DNA from: Candidatus Nitrosotenuis sp.
GTDB taxonomy: Archaea; Thermoproteota; Nitrososphaeria; Nitrososphaerales; Nitrosopumilaceae
NCBI GenBank assembly: GCA_023252015.1
Contig: JAHEXS010000024.1
Location: 1 to 12,374 of the forward strand
Direction: 5' to 3'
DNA length: 12,374 nt
Shown: piece by piece, positions 6,413 to 12,334 of the stretch
Position numbering within the stretch: position 1 is the first letter of the stretch
Layout of the letters: the number at the start of each line of letters is the position of its first letter
Notes under the pieces: model-generated
The model's database searches: none
Told to the model about the DNA's origin: nothing
What the model saw: the letters and a program-made list of their open reading frames with translations, nothing else
Position numbers and translations under genes: made by a program

Positions 6413-6420
6413 GAAAAGAT

Positions 6421-6438
6421 GGTTATTACATAATAACC
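6421..6438. promoter_or_regulatory. 18-bp palindrome between divergent genes (copy 2)
   Basis: GGTTATTACATAATAACC has perfect 8-bp arms around a CA centre. It lies between the TATA-like elements of the AIPR gene (minus strand) and the 81-residue gene (plus strand), where a bound dimer could control both. It shares arms and length with the palindrome at 59-76. Confidence 0.5.
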
Positions 6439-6481
6439 AACAAGGGATTCTTGAAATAAAGGAGCCAGCAAACACCAAAAC

Positions 6482-6727
6482 ATGATCGAAAAGGAAGACG
6501 CAGTCAAGGTATTGCAGACAATTGCAGAAAATCTTTTGGGAGTGGCGGGGAACGGCTCTAACTTTCAGAGGCTCCCAGACGACTATTGGGGCTATTACGC
6601 TAAGGGTCATGACAAGAAAGGAAAGTTTGGCGTAATAGTGACATATTCTGAGCAGGGCGCCGATATCGAGGATCTGCTAATCATGTATAGGGACTGGGCT
6701 GACAAAAATAAAAAAGACAGCTCATAA
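6482..6727 (+). CDS. Small uncharacterised protein (81 aa)
   Basis: A soluble, slightly acidic protein that I do not recognise. It starts MIEKEDAVKVLQTIAENLLG (a predicted helix), then has a Gly/Asn-rich turn (GVAGNGSN), an aromatic segment DDYWGYYAKGHD, a beta-like KFGVIVTYS, and a helical end DIEDLLIMYRDWADKNKK. There is no signal peptide or metal motif. A weak TATA-like gaaataaa at about 6453-6460 lies 25 bp before the ATG, suggesting a leaderless message. It is divergent from the AIPR gene with a palindrome between, and 10 nt upstream of the plastocyanin gene, so it may be co-transcribed with that gene. A partner or antidote for AIPR is possible but unsupported. Confidence 0.7.
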   Translation: MIEKEDAVKVLQTIAENLLGVAGNGSNFQRLPDDYWGYYAKGHDKKGKFGVIVTYSEQGADIEDLLIMYRDWADKNKKDSS

Positions 6728-6737
6728 TCCACCTGAT

Positions 6738-7130
6738 ATGAAAAAGATACCAATCGCAATATGTCTAGTTGCAGTTTTGGTCTTGGTAGTTGCAGTTTCT
6801 CTTGGCAGTAATCCAATTACAACTGGAGTTTCAGAAAAACCAGACGTAGTGATTCCAATGTCTGCATCTCGCCCAGGCTGTGAGAAAACCAATTGGTGTT
6901 ATACTCCGTCTGAAATTACCACAAGTGTTGGCAAGACCGTAACTTGGTTAAACGATGACAGCGGATTTCACACCGTGACAAGCGGCTATTATGATAAATC
7001 CGACGGCACGTTTGATAGCGGCCACATTGATCCAGAGAAGACATTCTCTTACACATTTGATAAAGTAGGAGATTTTCATTATTTTTGCAATCTACATCCG
7101 TGGATGGAAGGAACAGTTATTGTGAAATAA
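6738..7130 (+). CDS. Membrane-anchored plastocyanin-like blue copper protein
   Basis: A 130-residue cupredoxin that would carry single electrons outside the membrane through a type-1 copper site. An N-terminal hydrophobic segment (residues 4-23) after two lysines acts as signal or anchor. Copper ligands are His78 (GFHTVTSG) and Cys117, His120, Met123 in FCNLHPWMEG. Cys48 and Cys54 (GCEKTNWC) probably form a disulfide. Such small plastocyanins are numerous in ammonia-oxidising archaea, where they are thought to replace cytochrome c in electron transfer. An A-rich TATA-like stretch at about 6707-6716 inside the upstream gene is about 27 bp before the ATG. The stop codon overlaps the left att-like repeat by two bases, so any insertion there left this gene intact. 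Confidence 0.93.
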   Translation: MKKIPIAICLVAVLVLVVAVSLGSNPITTGVSEKPDVVIPMSASRPGCEKTNWCYTPSEITTSVGKTVTWLNDDSGFHTVTSGYYDKSDGTFDSGHIDPEKTFSYTFDKVGDFHYFCNLHPWMEGTVIVK

Positions 7131-7151
7131 GAGGTGAGGAAGGGATTCGAA
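7129..7151. repeat. Left att-like copy of tRNA-Cys 3' end
   Basis: These 23 bases are identical to 8032-8054, which include the last 20 bases of tRNA-Cys (discriminator, acceptor strand, T stem and half of the T loop, ending ttcgaa). Identity stops abruptly on both sides (7128 t against 8031 a; 7152 t against 8055 c). The rest of the tRNA is absent here, as expected for the tRNA fragment displaced by site-specific integration. Confidence 0.85.
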
Positions 7152-7254
7152 TCATCACACTGACTGAAAAATGAATTGCTGAGTTTGGACACAAATTATA
7201 GAAAAAACAATTTAGATGAGTTTAATGAAACACTGAACGAGAGCGTGTACCAAA

Positions 7255-7665
7255 TTGTTAACTAAGAAAATAATCATTGAGATAAACAAAGGAATCTTGA
7301 AAGAATGGAATGAAAAAAATCCAGATAATATCGAATCTATTGCAGTAAATGAAGACAGATTAGATGAAGTGTTGGAAATGGTAAAAAAGTATGATGAACC
7401 AATAATCCGAGCAGCGTATCTGTTGGCAGGAATTTCTTGGACTCAACCTTTTTCTGGTGGTAATAAAAGAACTGGTTTTGTCTCAGCTGATACCTTATTG
7501 AGAATGAACGGATTTATTTTGGTAGTTAATACTCAATCTGACATAGACTATCTTCAAAGCCTCCTTTATGAGATTCAGGAAAGCAGGAGTGAACTAGATG
7601 ATATGACGCTTGCTAAAATAATATTATATCTTACAAAGAGGATAAAGAAACATGGATCAGCGTGA
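7255..7665 (+). CDS. Fic/Doc-family protein with degenerate catalytic motif
   Basis: A 136-residue compact Doc-like Fic protein. Active members transfer AMP or phosphate to target proteins; Doc inactivates EF-Tu. The Fic signature is clear at residues 60-86 (ISWTQPFSGGNKRTG, then TLLRMNGF), but the catalytic His of HxFx(D/E)xNxR is Gln64 and the acidic residue is Gly68; Phe66, Asn70, Lys71 and Arg72 remain. The start is TTG at 7255 because a stop lies in frame at 7234-7236 and no other start codon intervenes. It overlaps the next gene by 14 nt. There is no Phd-like antitoxin upstream. It sits within the tRNA-Cys element. Activity may be lost, altered or regulatory. Confidence 0.85.
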   Translation: MLTKKIIIEINKGILKEWNEKNPDNIESIAVNEDRLDEVLEMVKKYDEPIIRAAYLLAGISWTQPFSGGNKRTGFVSADTLLRMNGFILVVNTQSDIDYLQSLLYEIQESRSELDDMTLAKIILYLTKRIKKHGSA

Positions 7666-7873
7666 CGTACTAAAAATTGCACAAGATAGTATGAGAACAA
7701 ACAAAGACCTACTCAAAAGTCTAGGTGATGAAAAAAGAGGAAAAATGGTTAAAAATCCTGATCAAGACCTTATCAAAATACTCACTGATCTAATGCCTAA
7801 ATCCACAGAAGGGAAAATTCTAGCATTGGGAGCAGCTCTTTTGGTAGGATACATTCTACTTAAATCAAAATAG
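7652..7873 (+). CDS. 73-aa protein with C-terminal membrane anchor
   Basis: Begins MDQRDVLKIAQDSMRTNK inside the end of the Fic/Doc gene (14-nt overlap, different frame), so the two are probably translationally coupled. The first 50 residues are charged and helical; residues 55-70 (KILALGAALLVGYILL) form one transmembrane helix ending KSK. This is a tail-anchored layout with the soluble part in the cytosol. I do not recognise the family. As the only partner of a Fic/Doc gene in a mobile cassette it could be an antitoxin, a membrane tether or an effector; none is shown by sequence. Confidence 0.7.
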   Translation: MDQRDVLKIAQDSMRTNKDLLKSLGDEKRGKMVKNPDQDLIKILTDLMPKSTEGKILALGAALLVGYILLKSK

Positions 7874-8031
7874 AGTTTCAAAACTGAACACAAATTGGTT
7901 AAGATGACCTGATCGGAAAGAGACTATGTATTTTTCATGTTAGAAATTCCTTGGCACTATCTCAAACATCACTGAATTTAGTAATATCATTACTGAAAAT
8001 AACGATGTCGGGGATTTTGTTTATAAAATTA
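7874..8031. other. Non-coding right arm of the element
   Basis: I find no reading frame above 16 codons on either strand. It holds a small hairpin agtaat-atc-attact (about 7979-7993), and an acacaaatt word near 7890 also found near 7190 in the left arm. It is AT-rich and contains no integrase remnant. Confidence 0.5.
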
Positions 8032-8054
8032 AAGAGGTGAGGAAGGGATTCGAA
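8032..8054. repeat. Right att-like site inside tRNA-Cys
   Basis: Exact direct copy of 7129-7151. It covers three bases beyond the tRNA 3' end and the last 20 bases of tRNA-Cys up to the middle of the T loop. Confidence 0.85.
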
Positions 8055-8107
8055 CCCCTATAAAATTCGCTTTGCAGGCGAACGCATAACCGCTCTGCCA
8101 CCTCACC
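8035..8107 (-). tRNA. tRNA-Cys (GCA anticodon)
   Basis: Read on the minus strand, the acceptor ggtgagg (8107-8101) pairs with cctcacc (8042-8036), with U as discriminator at 8035, the usual base for tRNA-Cys. The anticodon stem ttcgc/gcgaa holds loop ctGCAaa, with the anticodon at 8075-8073. The T loop is ttcgaat. There is no intron and no encoded CCA. It lies 41 bp downstream of the histone gene on the same strand and is the attachment target of the element to its left. Confidence 0.97.
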
Positions 8108-8148
8108 GCATTGAACCGTTCTATTCAACGAGAATTAAACTCTTTAGA

Positions 8149-8370
8149 TTATGATTTGACAAAAGCCTTTGATGCAAGCTTGACATCTTCGCCGCGTATT
8201 GTTTTTCTTCCTGCATGGTTTGACATGTCAACTGCGCTTGCAGCTATTGTAGTTGCGATATCCTCTAGGACTCGTCTGAGCTCGTCTGCGGACTCGTCAC
8301 TAACTCTTTCGGCTCCAGCCTTTTTTAGAATTCTATACATTGCAGATAATCCTAATTCTGATGACTTCAT
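8149..8370 (-). CDS. Archaeal histone
   Basis: A 73-residue histone-fold protein, essentially three helices with no long tail, as in HMf-type archaeal histones that dimerise and wrap DNA. Signature parts are the N-terminal ELGLSAMYRILKKAGAERVS, the central helix (DESADELRRVLEDIATTIAA), the HAGRKTI loop (residues 52-58) that contacts DNA, and EDVKLASKAF in helix 3, with the Arg-Asp clamp pair R55 and D62. Divergent from the TatD gene, with a 104-bp spacer. TATA-like ttttatcat at about 8389-8398 (minus strand) lies about 24 bp before the ATG; ctatatt further upstream is an alternative. Confidence 0.95.
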   Translation of the reverse strand: MKSSELGLSAMYRILKKAGAERVSDESADELRRVLEDIATTIAASAVDMSNHAGRKTIRGEDVKLASKAFVKS

Positions 8371-8474
8371 ATCTCGATCTCATGTACCCTTATGATAAAA
8401 GAATATAGTTAAAAAATTCCACACCGTAATGGATTTTCACAAACTTAAGTAGCTAGTACAATTCATCAAAAAAC

Positions 8475-9230
8475 ATGGCATGGATGATGGATTCACACAT
8501 TCACCTGTCTGATCCAGAGTATGGGGAAGACATGAAAATGATTCTTGATTCAATGAAAAGACTTGGTATCCGTGCATGCGCAGTATCTATGGACAATGGC
8601 TCATCCAGAACCACCCTAGACCTTGCAAAAAAAAGCAGCCTCGTTTTGCCCTTTATCGGGATACACCCAGAAAAATCGAAAGACAATCTGGAATCAATGA
8701 TTCATCTAATACAAGAAAATTCTGGCGCAATATCTGGAATTGGCGAAATCGGGCTTGACAAGACATATGCCAAAACTGATGATGATTTCAAAAGGCAAAA
8801 GGATGTCTTTTCAAAACTTTTGTCCATGGCAGAAAATCTAAAAAAACCAGTCTCGGTTCATTCCAGAAAGACACTCGATGAAATATTTGAAATAATTCCG
8901 TCATACCACATTCCTGGGTTTTTGTTGCACTGGTTTGATGGAAGCAAAAAACAGCTAAGCCGTGCAATGGATCTTGGATGCTTTGTGTCATATGGTCCCG
9001 TAACGGTGTACTCTCAAGACAAGCAGGTGCTTCTTTCCAACACAAACAAGGACAAGATTTTGGTTGAAACCGACGGTCCTGTGAGGTTTTCACACTGTTT
9101 TGGCATGAAATCAGCACAAATCAGCTTTATTCCAAGTGTGATATTTTGTCTATCCAAAATACTGCAACAAGATTACGATGAATCAATATCAATGCTTGAG
9201 CAAAATTCAAAGCACTACCTCGGAGCATAG
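8475..9230 (+). CDS. tatD: TatD-family metal-dependent hydrolase/DNase
   Basis: A 251-residue TIM-barrel amidohydrolase relative. TatD proteins are metal-dependent 3'-5' exonucleases or deoxyribonucleases. Metal and catalytic residues are all present: HIH (His8, His10), GEIGLD (Glu91), VHSR (His129), HWF (His152) and ETDGP (Asp200). The ATG at 8475 gives MAWMMDSHIHL; the metal motif near the N-terminus supports this or the internal ATGs two or three codons on. A TATA-like cttaagta at about 8443-8450 is about 28 bp upstream. The gene ends in TAG immediately before the TATA box of the S17e gene. The physiological substrate is not determined. Confidence 0.9.
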   Translation: MAWMMDSHIHLSDPEYGEDMKMILDSMKRLGIRACAVSMDNGSSRTTLDLAKKSSLVLPFIGIHPEKSKDNLESMIHLIQENSGAISGIGEIGLDKTYAKTDDDFKRQKDVFSKLLSMAENLKKPVSVHSRKTLDEIFEIIPSYHIPGFLLHWFDGSKKQLSRAMDLGCFVSYGPVTVYSQDKQVLLSNTNKDKILVETDGPVRFSHCFGMKSAQISFIPSVIFCLSKILQQDYDESISMLEQNSKHYLGA

Positions 9231-9238
9231 TATAAAAA
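9231..9238 (+). promoter_or_regulatory. TATA box of the S17e gene
   Basis: tataaaaa directly after the tatD stop codon. Its centre is about 25 bp before the GTG at 9260 and only about 20 bp before the TTG at 9254, which favours the GTG as a leaderless start. Confidence 0.6.
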
Positions 9239-9259
9239 ACCCCCAGAACAACTTTGAGA

Positions 9260-9580
9260 GTGGATAGAATAAAGCGACTTTCAATGCAAGCCATAGACCG
9301 ATATGGTACAAAGTTCACAGCCGATTTTGGCGAGAACAAAAAAGTCCTAGAACAAGTTTCTATCATCCGTTCAAAAGGCCTGAAAAACGAAATTGCAGGT
9401 TACATTACAAAATACATCAAACGCGAAAAATCCTCAAAAGATCTAGCAACTGAAGACGAAGTTGAGGTAGAATCCGAAGAATCAGTAGATGAAACCGAAG
9501 ACACTTCCGTTGTAGAAGACATGGCAGAAACTCCCGACGAAATCGAGATAGTTGAAGAACAAATCAAAGAATCAAGTTAA
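9260..9580 (+). CDS. rps17e: Ribosomal protein S17e with acidic C-terminal tail
   Basis: A small-subunit ribosomal protein shared by archaea and eukaryotes. The S17e core occupies roughly the first 57 residues: VDRIKRLSMQAIDRYGTKFT, then DFGENKKVLEQVSIIRSKGL, then KNEIAGYITKYIKRE. The GTG at 9260 is preferred to the TTG at 9254 on TATA distance and because homologues begin with (M)DRIxRLS; this gives 106 residues. Archaeal S17e is usually about 60-70 residues. Here a tail of about 45 residues rich in Glu and Asp follows the core, likely disordered. The next gene starts 29 bp downstream, so the pair may share a transcript. Confidence 0.9.
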   Translation: MDRIKRLSMQAIDRYGTKFTADFGENKKVLEQVSIIRSKGLKNEIAGYITKYIKREKSSKDLATEDEVEVESEESVDETEDTSVVEDMAETPDEIEIVEEQIKESS

Positions 9581-9609
9581 TCTAGCCAATCATCTAAAAC
9601 CAATTACAA

Positions 9610-10386
9610 TTGCTTTCAATCAAATTATTGGGCGGCGCCAAAAAATCATTTGGAACGGATTTTCTCTCAGTCGATCTTGATGGTATACCAATCAAAACAC
9701 TGCTTGAACACCTTTTGTCGATAAAACCCAAGGACACCATTACACTTGATACAAAAAACATTCTTGTCGCAGTAAACGGTGTGGACTCGTCAGCACTGGA
9801 TGGGTATGACACCGCACTTCACTCAAATGATGTAGTAACCATAATTCCAATAATTCATGGAGGCGCTTACAAGAGAAACCGGTTTCAGATTTACAACAAT
9901 GCAGCAGAATTATTCAACGTAAAAAGCGTACCTGGAAAGAATTACGACTTTTTAAACTCAGTTCGAAAAAATTTTCCCGACCTTGTCCTTGAGGGAATAT
10001 CATCAAAGCACATACTTGGACTGACACACGCAAAAAAGATAGTTGGGATATCGCTTTTTGCGCAAAGGCACAATTCACTGCTATCAAAAAAGATTGAAAC
10101 AGATATCTTGCTGAGGTTTGGAATCACCACACAAATATCTGATGCAGTCAAGACAGTTGGAATAGAAAACCATGAAAGTTTTACAATAATTGCGATGGGA
10201 AAAAAATCTGCACTTGACAAACTGTACAAATCCCTTGCGCCGTTTTTGAACTCTTGTGTAAGATTTGGGGACAATTCAAAATTTATCCAAAAGCAGTTCA
10301 AAATTACGAAAAAACACCTAGACTCGGTAGATTCCGATACGCCGCTTGAAGACCTGCTTGCAGAAAAGGCAGCAGTCCTGATTTAG
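9610..10386 (+). CDS. MoaD/ThiS-like beta-grasp domain fused to Cgi121 (KEOPS)
   Basis: A 258-residue two-domain protein. Residues 1-85 look like a MoaD/ThiS-type ubiquitin fold: MLSIKLLGGAKKSFGTD, then ILVAVNGVDSSALDGYD, then NDVVTIIPIIHGG, ending in the Gly-Gly (84-85) that is the reactive C-terminus in free MoaD/SAMP proteins but is internal here. Residues about 105-215 match Cgi121, the KEOPS subunit that helps Kae1/Bud32 make t6A37 in tRNA: SSKHILGLTHAKKI, IETDILLRFGITTQISDAVK, GIENHESFTII. The TTG start is the only one that fits the first beta-strand. The terminal TAG overlaps the stop of the convergent THUMP gene by 4 nt. The Cgi121 call is firm by pattern; the beta-grasp call is good; the fused role is inference. 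Confidence 0.8.
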   Translation: MLSIKLLGGAKKSFGTDFLSVDLDGIPIKTLLEHLLSIKPKDTITLDTKNILVAVNGVDSSALDGYDTALHSNDVVTIIPIIHGGAYKRNRFQIYNNAAELFNVKSVPGKNYDFLNSVRKNFPDLVLEGISSKHILGLTHAKKIVGISLFAQRHNSLLSKKIETDILLRFGITTQISDAVKTVGIENHESFTIIAMGKKSALDKLYKSLAPFLNSCVRFGDNSKFIQKQFKITKKHLDSVDSDTPLEDLLAEKAAVLI

Positions 10387-10898
10387 ATAATGCGTTTTTC
10401 TTTTTCCACAGAGAGTATGTCAGCATCCTTTAGAATCGAGACTCCGGATATTTTTCCAACCACCTCGACCAATATGATCCAGTCGTATTTTTCAAGCGAC
10501 ACTTTGTTTTTTATCTGGTCTGCAATCTGCGTTATTATCTGACTGGAAGAAATGTCGGAGTGTCTTTTTTCAATTGTGATTCTATAGGTATCCTCTGGCT
10601 TTAGCTTGTGAATTTGTTCCATCACTGCATGTCCTATGGACTCTGCATCCGTGTTTACCGTGGCAAAAATTGGAATTGCGCGTAGTGTGTATCGCATTGC
10701 CCACGGCTCGTCCTTGATTTTTTCATGAATTTTTTTTACAATTTCTTTTGGATCAACTCTAGTCTTTACTGTCAAGATTCCAGACATTTCAGTTATTGTT
10801 ATCTGCGGATCTGTGTCGCCAAGCTCTTCTAGGATTGCACCTATCTCCTCTCGTGTCTCTCCCTCAAAATGCCTAGCACAAGTAACCATCAAGTCCAA
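10383..10898 (-). CDS. THUMP-domain RNA-binding protein, Tan1-like
   Basis: A 171-residue protein of the Tan1/THUMPD1 type. In eukaryotes Tan1 binds tRNA so that an acetyltransferase can form ac4C12; an archaeal counterpart role is likely but inferred. The N-terminal part (DLMVTCARHFEGETREEIGA) is the pre-THUMP region. The THUMP domain includes KIHEKIKDEPWAMRYTLRAI, IPIFATVNTD, TYRITIEKRHSDISSSQII, and VSLEKYDWIILVEVVGKISG plus GVSIL. The TTG at 10898 gives MDLMVTCARHF, the natural N-terminus; a later ATG at 10889 would lose the first strand. TATA-like catataat lies about 33 bp upstream (minus strand, 10927-10936). Converges on the Cgi121 fusion gene, overlapping by 4 nt. Confidence 0.88.
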   Translation of the reverse strand: MDLMVTCARHFEGETREEIGAILEELGDTDPQITITEMSGILTVKTRVDPKEIVKKIHEKIKDEPWAMRYTLRAIPIFATVNTDAESIGHAVMEQIHKLKPEDTYRITIEKRHSDISSSQIITQIADQIKNKVSLEKYDWIILVEVVGKISGVSILKDADILSVEKEKRII

Positions 10899-10986
10899 AT
10901 GTGATTTGAGATTTCTTTCATTCAGTAATTATATGTTTGAGGGTTTTTCCAAAAACTAAATAACGAATTCGACATTCATTGTATAG

Positions 10987-11076
10987 TTGAGTACAAAACC
11001 AGATCTGGATAACGACTTTGAGGATGATTTTGAGGATTCTGAGGAAGAAGAAATCGAAGAAGAAGATTTTGACTAG
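10987..11076 (+). CDS. Very acidic 29-residue peptide
   Basis: TTG at 10987 to TAG at 11074-11076 encodes STKPDLDNDFEDDFEDSEEE and a further eight residues after the initiator. Seventeen of 29 residues are Asp or Glu and only one is Lys, giving an extreme negative charge. A TATA-like actaaataac at about 10955-10964 is centred 27 bp before the TTG, the same spacing as at other leaderless genes here. It is divergent from the THUMP gene and overlaps the stop of the convergent winged-helix gene by 4 nt. I do not recognise the family. It resembles the acidic tail of the S17e protein in composition; homology cannot be inferred from that. Confidence 0.55.
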   Translation: MSTKPDLDNDFEDDFEDSEEEEIEEEDFD

Positions 11077-11360
11077 ATAGTAAGACCGTAGCCGTCTGCA
11101 AATTTGTTAAACGTATTGTATGCATGCAGGAATTCCCGTCCGACATTGCTTATCTTGTACTTGCATGCGCCAGTTGAGTTTGTCTGCTCCAAGAGGCCCT
11201 GTGCAACTAAGTTGTTCAGAATTTTAGAAATTCTTCCATGTGAAATGTTTGCCTTTCTAATCAGATATGTGATGCTTGCTCCCTGCTCGTCCGGCGTGTC
11301 GTCTCGGGTAGTCAGTAGAATATCTCCGATTATCTGCATATGAGTCCTATATGATGACAT
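11073..11360 (-). CDS. Winged-helix DNA-binding regulator (95 aa), paralogue
   Basis: Related along its whole length to the 93-residue regulator at 3314-3595. It opens SSYRTHMQIIGDILLTTRDD, has the recognition region ITYLIRKANISHGRISKIL, the wing GLLEQTNSTGACKYKISNVG, and a C-terminal helix EFLHAYNTFNKFADGYGL. The recognition helix keeps KAN-SH-R-SK in both, so they may read similar DNA, while the loop before the domain is longer here (DDTPDEQGA). The start is ATG at 11360. The convergent acidic-peptide gene overlaps its last codon. Target genes are not evident. Confidence 0.85.
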   Translation of the reverse strand: MSSYRTHMQIIGDILLTTRDDTPDEQGASITYLIRKANISHGRISKILNNLVAQGLLEQTNSTGACKYKISNVGREFLHAYNTFNKFADGYGLTI

Positions 11361-11449
11361 GCCTGTGTGAGATACTCAGACGTAATTCTTCAATATGTTA
11401 GCGGGATAAAATTAGTTGACAAAATTATTTTATTGCGTAGGTTTTGAGC

Positions 11450-12088
11450 CTAGATGTTCTCGTCAAACTTTATCTTAGTTAGCGGCACCTTTGTCACCGG
11501 AATAAAGAGCATTATCAGGCCAGCAATCTTTGTTGAAATTGAAACCACATTCAAAATTGATTGCGGGAAAACAAAATAGTACCACCCCAAAAATTCGCCA
11601 ATCGCAAGTGCCCACAAGCCACCCGCAACCAAAATAGCGGTCTTTCGTCTGCTTGCAAAATACGAAAGTATTGTCTCAATTGCTCCATATGCCAGCAGAA
11701 TAAACGAAATTGATCTTATGATGTTTTCAATTGAGATGAACGAAATTAAAAACAGCGGCACCATTCCAATTGATCTCAAATAATTTGATTTTGGGAAAAA
11801 TGATTTTATTGTATGTGAGAACGCGATGAAAAAATACCCGACAGTCTGCACTGCAATGCCGAGTGTCTGTACCCATCTTTCAACATGTCCTGTTTTGTAC
11901 ACAAAAATATCCAGTGTCTGACCTGCCCACATTATGAAAAACCCCACACCTATTGAAAAAAATGCAAGCGTTAGCCTGAACAGGGTGGGACTGCCGGTGT
12001 TTCTAAAACCGATATAGGAGATGGTTCCAATTATCAGTCCAACTACAAATCCAACCAGATTCAAAATATTTTCTAGAAATAATTCCAA
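11450..12088 (-). CDS. Multi-pass membrane protein (about 7 helices)
   Basis: A 212-residue integral membrane protein I cannot name. Hydrophobic segments lie at about 8-28, 36-58, 74-94, 105-120, 124-145, 150-172 and 180-200. Charged loops include FVYKTGHVERWVQ (62-74), SFFPKSNYLRS (96-106) and FASRRKT (144-150), and the tail is LTKIKFDENI. The size and helix count resemble the seven-helix sensor-like or conserved hypothetical membrane proteins frequent in Nitrososphaerota, but no cofactor residues are evident. The start TTG at 12088 has a TATA-like ttttaaaatc about 30 bp upstream (minus strand, about 12114-12123). It follows the zinc-ribbon gene on the same strand with a 36-bp gap. Confidence 0.75.
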   Translation of the reverse strand: MELFLENILNLVGFVVGLIIGTISYIGFRNTGSPTLFRLTLAFFSIGVGFFIMWAGQTLDIFVYKTGHVERWVQTLGIAVQTVGYFFIAFSHTIKSFFPKSNYLRSIGMVPLFLISFISIENIIRSISFILLAYGAIETILSYFASRRKTAILVAGGLWALAIGEFLGWYYFVFPQSILNVVSISTKIAGLIMLFIPVTKVPLTKIKFDENI

Positions 12089-12124
12089 ATTACATTAACA
12101 GTGTGTATTGGTTGATTTTAAAAG

Positions 12125-12334
12125 TTAATCCCATTCGTCAAGCGATCCAGCGGTATGACCTTCAGTGCTGACCGTGTAATCCCCAAGTATGTCAGAATAT
12201 CTAGCGTCACTATGGGCAACATACTTTACATATTCTCCGTAGGAAATGTCCAAATTACAATGATCGCACTTGACAAATGCAAAGTCTGGTGAAAGCTCTG
12301 CCACGTCTTTGCACTTGGGGCACTTTATCTTCAT
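12125..12334 (-). CDS. Small zinc-ribbon protein (69 aa)
   Basis: Two CxxC knuckles, Cys5/Cys8 (CPKC) and Cys23/Cys26 (CDHC), flank a short beta stretch AELSPDFAFVK and form a classical zinc ribbon. The remaining 40 residues (DISYGEYVKYVAHSDARYSD, then a polar acidic end GHTAGSLDEWD) look soluble and probably flexible. No enzymatic domain is present; it could be a nucleic-acid or protein adaptor. ATG at 12334; a TATA-like ggataataag (minus strand, about 12355-12364) is centred about 25 bp upstream, which suggests a leaderless message. It may be transcribed with the membrane protein gene that follows. Confidence 0.8.
   Translation of the reverse strand: MKIKCPKCKDVAELSPDFAFVKCDHCNLDISYGEYVKYVAHSDARYSDILGDYTVSTEGHTAGSLDEWD

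Larger units (their letters stand above)
7129..8054. mobile_element. Minimal element integrated at tRNA-Cys 3' end
   Basis: Two identical 23-bp copies of the tRNA-Cys 3' end lie 903 bp apart in direct orientation. The intact tRNA is at one end and the truncated copy at the other, the classical mark of integration by a tyrosine recombinase into a tRNA gene. Inside are only a Fic/Doc-like gene (7255-7665), an overlapping 73-residue gene (7652-7873) and short flanks. The interior appears richer in A+T than the neighbouring genes. No integrase gene or fragment is visible, so it is either a remnant or an element moved in trans. Confidence 0.75.

Noticed and set aside
6482..6727. The 81-aa protein as an antitoxin for the AIPR protein
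   Set aside because: The genes are divergent, not an operon, and the protein shows no antitoxin or DNA-binding motif; only the shared palindrome suggests a link.
7129..8054. A partitioned SSV-type integrase gene at the att-like sites
   Set aside because: Frames crossing either repeat are short and show none of the R...HxxR...Y residues of tyrosine recombinases.
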